The position numbers were made by a program, and so were the translations under genes. Below are positions 57,265 through 64,000 of a DNA stretch of 64,000 nt, in pieces. The notes beneath the pieces are model-generated. The model was not told the DNA's origin. It did no database searches and saw only the letters and a list, made by a program, of their open reading frames with translations. Location of the stretch: contig OX637289.1 in assembly GCA_951799445.1 (NCBI GenBank), positions 2,024,501 to 2,088,500 on the forward strand. Direction: 5' to 3'. Position 1 is the first letter of the stretch; every line of letters begins with the position of its first letter. Source of the DNA: Pseudisothecium myosuroides. Lineage: Eukaryota; Streptophyta; Bryopsida; Hypnales; Lembophyllaceae.

Positions 57265-57870
57265 CTGTCCAATGGGGAGGGTCGGCCACAACTCCCTTTC
57301 CCCTTTCTACGTGCCGGTCTTCCCTGTCGAGCAGTGCTGCTTCCTCTCCCGCCCGGCTTCCTGAAGACTGGTATGCGGACTGAAGCATCCGGTCACTTGA
57401 CTCAGCTTCGTCGCCGATGTCTGCACACTCCGGACTGCGTCGAACAGGCGGACTGGCAGCGTGTCTTCGAGGAGGGGACTTCAAGGCGCTCATGTGATTT
57501 AACAACATCTCCGGCGGCCAGATCATTTCTTCTAGTGTTCTTGTCTCCACATCCGCATAACGACCTTCGTAGAAATCATCCTCAGATAATTCTTCAGCAG
57601 AGGAGTTCAGACCTGGCTCTAAAGCTTCCTGAGTGTCCAAGAAATCCGAATCTACTTCCCCAATTTCTTTATCTCTATTCATGAAACCTGTGAAACCTTC
57701 TGCCACGGGAGGTACATGTAGAGGAGTCGGATAACGACTGCAAGGCGATAATGGAGGATCTATTTCTAAACTTTCACTTGTCGATGCAGGCGGCGGATCC
57801 CTACTCACGGAAGTGTGGCGACGTTCCAGGCGGCAGCTGCGCCTCACGGGAAGGCCGTCCCATGCCACCT
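57265..57870 (-). CDS. Likely upstream exon of the piggyBac gene
   Basis: Open frame of about 200 codons, bounded by an acceptor CATACGCAG at about 57870 and a strong donor CAG/GTGAGT at 57265. The product is hydrophilic, rich in Ser, Glu, Asp and Pro (SSAEELSEDDFYEGRYADVE, then SPPRRHAASPPVRRSPE), without a domain that I recognise. It is on the transposase strand and inside the element. The phase fits the transposase frame at 55021. N-terminal acidic, disordered regions are usual in piggyBac transposases, so this may be its first coding exon. It could instead be captured host sequence. Confidence 0.45.
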
Positions 57871-57899
57871 GCGTATGCACATCTTGCAATGTCAATACA

Positions 57900-59145
57900 G
57901 GTACATCAAATTCAAATTGCCTACTTCATATTGAATTTGAAAAAGCTGAGTTAGAAGAGATGCTGACCTTGTTGTTATCAAATTCACGTTTCCTAAGGCG
58001 GGGCATGATTTTTGCAGTCACTGCTATTGTATCACATGTACTGTAATTCTCCTCTCCTCTCACATGAATTGTAATGCACTTGTTCAAGCAGAGAAGCTTA
58101 CAATGTCCACAAATCAAAACAGAAAGAAACGATCTACAAGAACACCAACACTGCCAATGACATGGAGAAAATTGTTGTACACATGGCCATTTTGAAATCC
58201 TGATTCTTGCAAGTTCTTCTCAGGTTGTGAGAGAGAACATGCAGCTACTGTTACAGTAATAACACAATAGGTGTAAATCATGATTGTTGAAAATTAATGA
58301 AATCCACTTGTCATGGTTGCACAGGAGTTCTTCTTGTAGGCCATGCCTTTGTAGACTTTGCAAATTCACTATTCTTTCAGTTACTAGCCTTCCGTTCAAT
58401 GCTCTAGGGTGCAATTCGAGCTGCAAGTACTCATGAAGGCTTCAATTTTTGCATTAAAAATCAATTTGTGAAGAGTTCTCATTTTCCAAAAAAAATTGCA
58501 TACTGTAAACTAAGCGCATGTCCACTTTTCAATCCCAGAGAAATTCTGTATTGAAGACAAGCCGGCTCAAGATTTCGAATTTTGTAATAAAAAAACAAAC
58601 TCCTTCATGACTTCAGAAGCTGTTGGATCAACAAGCGGCGGCAGGGCACCTACGTCGCAGCTGCTAGTTGCCGACCCAACCTGGCTTGCCGCAACCTCCA
58701 CCGTTGTCTGCGGGTGAGACGTCGCATACACAGGTCGCCTCTCCTACGGCAGATCGCAGTGCCAGTGTCGGAGGGCCTTCTCCGCAGCGTCCATTGTGCA
58801 GGCATTGTCAGGCCTCTCTCCGCAGCGCCGGTCAGAGACGGCCGCGATTTTCCCCTCCCACCTTGCTACCCAACGTCTTGCCCATACGAGATGCCCTACA
58901 ATCAGTCAACTCACTGCACGAGTGGCCACAGGTCTTGCCCGTTCTGCCCTTCCTTCCCCACTTTCCACAAAAATGTTGTAACTTCTTGCCAGATGCTCCA
59001 AATCCAGAATTTTTTTGACCCACAAGTAGCTCTCTTCATTCTGCACCTCTACAAAAAGTTTCAAAAATTCTTGAAAACGCAAACTCCCATAGGTACATGA
59101 CCGAAATGGCATTTGTCCCCCGAAGGGACAACGGTCCTTTAGGGG
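57900..59145 (-). other. Right end of the transposon, putative promoter/leader
   Basis: 58640-58960 is GC-rich with open frames on several strands but no domain. 57900-58600 is AT-rich. For a minus-strand transposase, the promoter should lie here near the right terminus. Confidence 0.35.
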
Positions 59146-59149
59146 TTAA

Positions 59150-59570
59150 TTCCGTAACTAGTATTTTGAATCATTTTTTACTTCTTTCTACTTACTATTT
59201 CTTTTTTTATATGTTGTACAATTCCAAATGTTTTGAAATTTTTCAAGCATGTAGACAACTGGCCTTGAAGAATGAATCCAAAGAATAACCACCATTTTGG
59301 ACATTTTTTCATACAAATGTGATGAGTCCTTGTGAAGTGCAACTGCTTGGTTTTTCACAGGATCAAAAAAAGGATTTCTTTCAATTCAAACACTAATATC
59401 TTGCAATCTATAAGGTGAAAATTGGATTGTACTACAAGAGTGCAAGATTCTAAGGTTTCATATGTCCAATAATGTTTTTAAGAAAAAAATTGGGCTTGTA
59501 TTAGAAGTGGCAGTTTTGGTCTTTTGGAGCGTTTTTGGTGAAAACATAACTTAAAAACTTTAAAGGTTAA
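59150..59570. mobile_element. TTAA element copy 4, right half (split)
   Basis: Resumes the match to copies 2 and 3 at TAGTATTTTGAATCATTTTT and continues through TTGTACAATTCCAAATG, GGAGCGTTTTTGGTG and ACTTTAAAGG to TTAA at 59567-59570. Confidence 0.75.
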
Positions 59571-59964
59571 CCGATAGCCAAGGTTAGACCCAATGTTTAT
59601 TAGTATGCAAAACCCCCAATATCCAAATCCCATAATTGCAAAGTAGACCTTATATTTCACTCCAGGTTCCACTCATTTTTTTGTAATCCCATTGGTTGCC
59701 TCAAACTTTTCATCTTGATCGTTTACTTATGAGATTTATGAAGAAACCAAGACGACATATATATTTCATAATTTTTGGGGCCGAAATCAAGCCCATTTAA
59801 GAAAATTGAAGTTAAGAAGAAATCATACTTTACCAACTTGAATAATAAAATTTGTTTGGAAGTAATAAGAGATGGACTATTAAGTAAAATGTGAACACTG
59901 CTGGGGTTACTGTAAGAAAATTAATCCAGTTGATACTCGTCTCACATGAGAGATAAGTCTTCTT
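59571..59964. other. Intergenic, no gene seen
   Basis: Nothing coding was seen. Confidence 0.4.
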
Positions 59965-60327
59965 CATTAGAGAAAATTTGGGCCCTCCGGAGGGCTGTGG
60001 AGCAACCCTCTGAGGGACCCTGAAATTTACTTTTTTTTCCAAAAAAATTAAATTTTCCCCTATTTCCGCGCAGCAGTTTCTGCTGCGACAGTGGCGCAGG
60101 AAACAAAAACTACGAGTAAATTTTTTTTTTTTTTTTTTTTTTTTTTATAAATCTTAAAAAAATTATTAAAAAAATTAAAAAAAAATTAAAAAAAAAATTA
60201 AAAATAAAAAAATCGCGAAAGCTGACTACTGCGAGGAGCAGTCAGGTTGGTGTGACAAACCAAGCTTTTAATAGCTTGGTTTGTCACATTCTAGCAGCCC
60301 TCTAAAAGGTTCAATTTTTCTCTAATG
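59965..60327. mobile_element. MITE of the CATTAG/GGGCCCTC family, best copy
   Basis: The left end CATTAGAGAAAATTTGGGCC continues CTCCGGAGGGCTG. The right end is CAGCCCTCTAAAAGG, then TTCAATTTTTCTCTAATG. Inside are a perfect hairpin (TGACAAACCAAGCT / AGCTTGGTTTGTCA) and a poly-T tract of about 27. No coding. Confidence 0.7.
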
Positions 60328-60553
60328 TGTTGTTGAATTCAAGTTAAGCAGCTCTGACTGAAAATCTAACCCATATTTCGTGACATTGAAAGTTATCACT
60401 ATATGTACGTACTCTCTACTGTAGGGGTAACAGGACTACAGACGACTCCTCGCTATACTGTAACAGGACGCCCATTAATTGTTCCAAGACGGGTAAGTTA
60501 TGTAAACATACTGTATGTCTCAACTAGTCGGCATCGCTCCACCCAGAGGGCAG
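60328..60553. other. 3' flank of the RING/coiled-coil gene
   Basis: Short intergenic region, no feature. Confidence 0.4.
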
Positions 60554-61192
60554 CTATTGACTGGCTAGAGCCAAACGCCGTTCCAACTCAGCAATTTGTT
60601 GACCCAGTCGGTTTGTTTCCTGCGCCAAGTCCGAGTTCCTTCGCAGCAAATCGTTCTTACGTTGTTTCAGACGGTTTTTCTTTCTAGCTCGTTCTAACAC
60701 CAAACTGCGGCCTCGGGATCTCTCGCGGACAAGCTCACCAATTGCTCGAATTATCGCCATGGAGTCTGAGATCTCTGATTCGGGAACGAAGAAGACTGGA
60801 TTGCCGGGGCGGGGCGGGACAACGTTCCCTGCACCTGCAGTTTCACCGGCGCTGTCATTGTCGTGGCTTGACCCTGACCTTGCAGCAGCGTCTCCAGCAC
60901 CATGATGAAGAGAAAGGATGTTCACGTTTCTGCTCAAGACCTTTCTGCAAATTGGGCATGGCTTCAGCGTGTTCTGGAGCCACTGACTCAAGCATGGCCA
61001 GCAGAAGACGTGACCACACGAGGTGGCCACGGGATCCATCGGAGCATCCATGCAGATGTGGCACTCCAGAATTGCACGTGGAGGTACGTCAGATTTGTCA
61101 TCCACAAGTATGCCGGAGGAGACTGTGCATAGCCGAGTACAGCTTTCTTCCATAACTACTAATTGATTCTCTTGGGCATGACCAGTAGTCAT
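60554..61192 (-). CDS. RING-finger protein with C-terminal coiled coil
   Basis: 212 residues. The C3HC4 RING is at 44-82: C44, C47, C59, H61, C64, C67, C79, C82, with hallmark SCGHVFCWPC and KPCPIC. It is again of RMA/RNF5 type and predicts E3 ubiquitin-ligase activity. A disordered Gly/Ala/Ser linker (97-130) leads to a Leu/Arg-rich helix (about 155-210, KKNRLKQRKNDLLRRNSDL and on) with heptad leucines, a probable dimerising coiled coil in place of the membrane anchor of RMA proteins. The start is the first ATG (61192); an internal ATG at residue 14 is possible. Single exon, GC-rich. A TATA box lies 350 bp upstream at 61541-61552. It shares the RING class, but little else, with 24298-24726. 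Confidence 0.8.
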   Translation of the reverse strand: MTTGHAQENQLVVMEESCTRLCTVSSGILVDDKSDVPPRAILECHICMDAPMDPVATSCGHVFCWPCLSQWLQNTLKPCPICRKVLSRNVNILSLHHGAGDAAARSGSSHDNDSAGETAGAGNVVPPRPGNPVFFVPESEISDSMAIIRAIGELVRERSRGRSLVLERARKKNRLKQRKNDLLRRNSDLAQETNRLGQQIAELERRLALASQ

Positions 61193-61540
61193 TGAAAATT
61201 CAGTCTTAAATAATGCTATTCAGCAGTACGTATTGTTACTTGCTACTTGCGCACTTCGCTAGATGCAAGGTGTGCAAATTACGGATTGATTCAATGCTCA
61301 CTTAGGTAAAATATATGGAGTGCAGATGCGAAGGAACCCCAGGTGGTAAAGATCTATACTGTAGAAAAAGCTTATGTAACTGGAATGCAGTGCTCTTGGG
61401 CCCTCAAACTGTTCGCTGTAGGGAGTCTCTCGTGATCACTGATTGCAATCAGACTCTAAGCTCAAACCGAAGGTGTGATCTAATTAACGAACTGAGAAGT
61501 TGAGAAGTTGTGCCAGTTATGGTATGAGGGCCCTGCCTCA

Positions 61541-61552
61541 TGCTTATATAAC
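61541..61552 (-). promoter_or_regulatory. Candidate TATA box
   Basis: On the minus strand this reads GGTTATATAAGC. It would start transcription near 61510, giving a leader of about 320 nt for the RING/coiled-coil gene. Confidence 0.4.
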
Positions 61553-62333
61553 CTTGATAGGTGCCTCGTTTGTGTGAGATTCACCCTCTCGTTCCTGTAG
61601 GTCTCGAAAGTACGTTCAGTTTCATCGTTGAAGCTGGACTCGGTTGTTTCTAGATCGATGACACCCTCACGGGTCCAACCTTGGTCTAATTGCAATTGAA
61701 GCCCCGAGTCATGTTCATTCCTCGGTTGGGGAACATATATTGAATGAGGGAGTTGGCAAAGTTGGCAAAGTTAATTTTAAATGGCAAGTTAAGACTAACA
61801 GTATGGTTCAACTGTACTAAACTTTAATCTGTAATCGTTATTCCTAGTTCGTCATTTTTCTATGTATTTTAAATTGTGCAAATTTTCTTTGTTTAAATAA
61901 TTTTATACAGAATTACAAATATATATTTCAGTCATATAATGGAATTTGTAGGGTTTTAGAGAGCTAGGTTCTTATGATATCAAGTTTTATCATGATTTTT
62001 TAAAGCTTTTTTTTAAGGTATGGAAATGTCATTTTATGGATATAATCTTTATTTCAAAATAATCTATGCATGGAAAATAACTTATGACTTACAAAGCACA
62101 AAATATTCAATCTAGAGCAACAAAATAAATTCATACAAACTTGAAATAAAATTTCTTGTTATTTTTCTTTCAATTGGATGATTGGATGTCTATGTGTCTA
62201 TGTAGAAAGCATCAATTCATTTGGCTTAGATAAGTAATGTACATGAAAGGTATGAAAATTACATTTTGTAGGTAATCACAATATTTTTATGAAAAAATGA
62301 CATACAAAAATATAGAATAATATTTTCGAACTC
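61553..62333. other. AT-rich intergenic, no gene
   Basis: Distal promoter sequence, then AT-rich DNA without features. Confidence 0.4.
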
Positions 62334-62536
62334 ATGGGAAATTTTGTTAAAATAGCAGTCATTCCACAACTTTAGCACTTTTATAGACAATTTCCTTAAA
62401 ATGACGATATTATTTTGAAACGGCCTGAAAACAATTCAAAACGGCCGTTCTAAACCTATACCTGTCCTAGATGGTGAAAATGGCACACCGTCAAAAATGG
62501 CACTTGGAATACCGCCATTTTAATGAAATTGCCCAT
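62334..62536 (-). mobile_element. MITE family M, copy 5 (reverse)
   Basis: Same family in opposite orientation. The right end ACCGCCATTTTAATGAAATT, then GCCCAT, is the canonical left terminus. The other end is diverged (ATGGGAAATTTTGTTAAAAT). The 4 bp flanks (ACTC, CGAA) no longer match. It lies 120 bp downstream of the IPT stop. Confidence 0.75.
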
Positions 62537-62658
62537 CGAAGAAAAAAAGAATAAACCTGCCGTGAAGGTCGGGATCCTCATGCACGTCGGCATCCACCCT
62601 TCAAGTTGTGTCGAAGAATTCACTACTGCAACTAATAGGCCGAGCCATGGGATATCCC

Positions 62659-63646
62659 TCACAGATTTTTTGGAATGGGAGCCTTTGTGGTGGCCTGCAT
62701 CATCCATCGATTCCCACCTTGAGTGTCCTTGATCCATTCCAGTGTATTAGCAACAAGCTTCGGATCACTGTAAATCTTAATCGTCGGCTTATACTGCTTC
62801 ATGCGTTTCTGCTCTTGCAAACTTGCCGCCTTTAGATCCTCCCCCATGGCCATCTCCGTCACCTTCCACGCCGGTCTCCGATACTCCTCCACCAACTTCC
62901 CCACCATCTCATGCACCGGCTGATCAGCTCGAATCCACCGAAACTTGCGAACATCGCTTCGTGCGTCTTTCCGAAACCAGGCGATCTGCTTCTTCACCAA
63001 GCCCTTGGAGTTGTGCATGAATAGCCGCACAAACTCCAGGAACCGCTCTTCGGTCACAACCCCATCCGCCTCCCGTGCTTCCAGCAGAAGATCCATGGCT
63101 TCTTCGTAACCAATTGCAGCAGAAGCAATGTTGGTGCGAGGACGCACACCTAGATTCAACAACCACGAAGTTTCTTCTAACAACGCTGGTATCATTTGCT
63201 CGCACCGGATGTCTACCCGTGGAAAAAGATCCGCCCGGTGCTGGTAGAGGAAATACGCTTGGAAGTCGTAGTCCCAGTCCCAGTCGAGGTCGCACTGGTG
63301 ATCGTCGATGTCGCACTCGCCTTCGAATCTGTGGGACGTGATGTTCTGTCGGTTTTGCATGAAGCAGCGCATGTAAAGGCCTGTGCCGCGGATGACAATG
63401 GGGACCAAGCCTTTGGACAGGATGGCTTCCGTTGCAGCACGGGCGTCCACGACGAAATTTTCCGTGGTGTAGTCGACTGTTGGCAACACCAGGTCCATGA
63501 CGTGGTGGGGGACGCCTTGGCGCTCCTCCAGAGGGGCCTTGGCGGCGCCGATGTCGAGGCCTTGGTAGACTTGCACGGAGTCCGCGTTCACGATCTCACC
63601 GCCGAGGGATTTTGCGAGCTCGATGGAAAGGCGGGTCTTGCCGACT
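62659..63646 (-). CDS. IPT9-like: IPT9-like tRNA isopentenyltransferase, 3' exon, internally shortened
   Basis: Transfers a dimethylallyl group to A37 of tRNA, the source of cis-zeatin-type cytokinins. The exon opens after acceptor CTTCTTGCAG. Its first codons complete the P-loop (VGKTRLSIELAK), so the 5' exon with the GPTG part lies beyond the window; nothing fitting is seen to 64000. Then follow NADSVQVY, GAAKAPLEERQGVPHH and RGTGLYMRCF. The next block, YDFQAYFLYQHRADLFPRVD with RCEQM, normally lies ~100 residues after GTGLY (MiaA); here only ~51 separate them. The DxxRxxRALE-type segment is missing, and an acidic DLDWDWDYDF marks the joint. After that AIGYEEAM and KKQIAWFRKD are normal. 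328 residues are encoded here. The internal start commonly chosen at 63591 is a GTG (Val), not a true start. Activity is doubtful without the missing segment. Confidence 0.85.
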
Positions 63647-63756
63647 CTGCAAGAAGGGGAATAATATGGTTTAAGAATCTAGTAATATATTCCAGTTTGG
63701 AATCTAATTAACTAATCCCAGGTTAAGCCTGCACATGAAGGATTTCGCTAGCAAAG

Positions 63757-63796
63757 TCGAAAGGCGGGTCTGTCCTTCCGACTCTGCAAGAAGAGA
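63757..63796 (-). pseudogene. Diverged duplicate of the IPT exon start
   Basis: The plus strand reads GAAAGGCGGGTCTGTCCTTC, then CGACTCTGCAAGAAG, against GAAAGGCGGGTCTTGCCGAC, then TCTGCAAGAAG at 63626-63656. The duplicate keeps an acceptor (CTTCTTGCAG, minus strand) but replaces the P-loop Lys-Thr codons and shifts the frame. Similarity continues weakly to about 63735 (TTTCGCTAGC against TTTTGCGAGC). Confidence 0.6.
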
Positions 63797-64000
63797 GAGA
63801 ATGCCACTCAGCTAGAACCTATTCCCAGTTTAAGATGGCAAAAACCACTCATCATGTCAGTTCTCTCTGCAATAGAATACTACAGAAGCCGCTTACTACG
63901 GAAATTGCCTCTCCACGGAAAAATAAAATCAACCATGCGGGTGTTTTCATATCCACATTTAGTTCGTTCGTTATTAGTTTAATTTGTTTGCTTTACTTCA
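63797..64000. other. IPT intron, no exon seen
   Basis: On the minus strand this should be intron upstream of the IPT exon. No P-loop-encoding exon was found. Confidence 0.4.

Larger units (their letters stand above)
51620..59149 (-). mobile_element. piggyBac-type transposon, 7.5 kb
   Basis: TTAA at 51620-51623 and 59146-59149 flank a 7522 bp element. The termini are CCCTAAAGGACCGGGGTCAT (left) and AACGGTCCTTTAGGGG (right), inverted over about 14 bp. Contents, all minus strand: transposase (53248-55049), a likely upstream exon (57265-57870), and GC-rich leader-like sequence at the right end. Other contents are a degenerate tandem array (55555-56660), a GGTAGG-family MITE (52665-52938) and a GC-rich block (52200-52620). 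It is inserted in the internal TTAA of an older family member; the joined flanks read continuously with copies 2 and 3. Confidence 0.85.

Noticed and set aside
62924..63711. Plus-strand ORFs opposite the IPT exon
   Set aside because: Shadow frames of the GC-rich IPT coding sequence.

Overview
The window is nuclear DNA of a land plant. The gene types (an IPT9-like tRNA isopentenyltransferase, C3HC4 RING proteins, a plastid-type conserved protein), the GT-AG introns and the AAACCCTAA telo-boxes support this. A HUH-endonuclease gene of Replitron type, a piggyBac transposase and two copies of a small beta-rich protein family suggest a seed-free plant (bryophyte or lycophyte). That last step is inference; no sequence search was possible.

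Genes are sparse. 1-9.6 kb: a spliced small-protein gene (coding 5466-5804) and a single-exon plastid-type gene on the minus strand (8697-9536), with telo-boxes, MITEs and a duplicated promoter-like block. 9.6-21 kb: AT-rich repeats around a paralogue of the small-protein gene (14707-15075, minus). 21-25 kb: a newly modelled three-exon gene for a small membrane protein (22591-23467) with a MITE in its second intron, then a RING-finger gene. 25-31 kb: foldback and inverted elements only. 31-34 kb: a multi-exon transcript ending in a 94-residue ORF (32371-33143). 34-39 kb: a 1.08 kb near-perfect palindrome, then the HUH-endonuclease gene (minus) with broken or spliced flanking exons. 39-51.6 kb: repeats.

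51.6-59.1 kb is the centrepiece: a 7.5 kb piggyBac-type transposon with matching termini and a TTAA duplication. It holds a transposase frameshifted in a T homopolymer, a likely upstream exon and a 1.1 kb array of a degenerate ~35 bp motif. It has inserted into the internal TTAA of an older TTAA element of the same family. Other copies of that family lie at about 44.0 and 47.6 kb, with a more distant relative at 18.1 kb. 59-64 kb: a MITE, a RING/coiled-coil gene and a 5'-truncated IPT9-like gene whose product lacks the segment that normally holds the DxxRxxRALE motif. A diverged copy of its exon start lies 136 bp upstream.

No tRNA, rRNA, CRISPR or bacterial feature was seen. The genes do not form a pathway. 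The coherent story is mobile DNA: at least eight non-autonomous families, several with readable target-site duplications, plus two different transposase or endonuclease genes.
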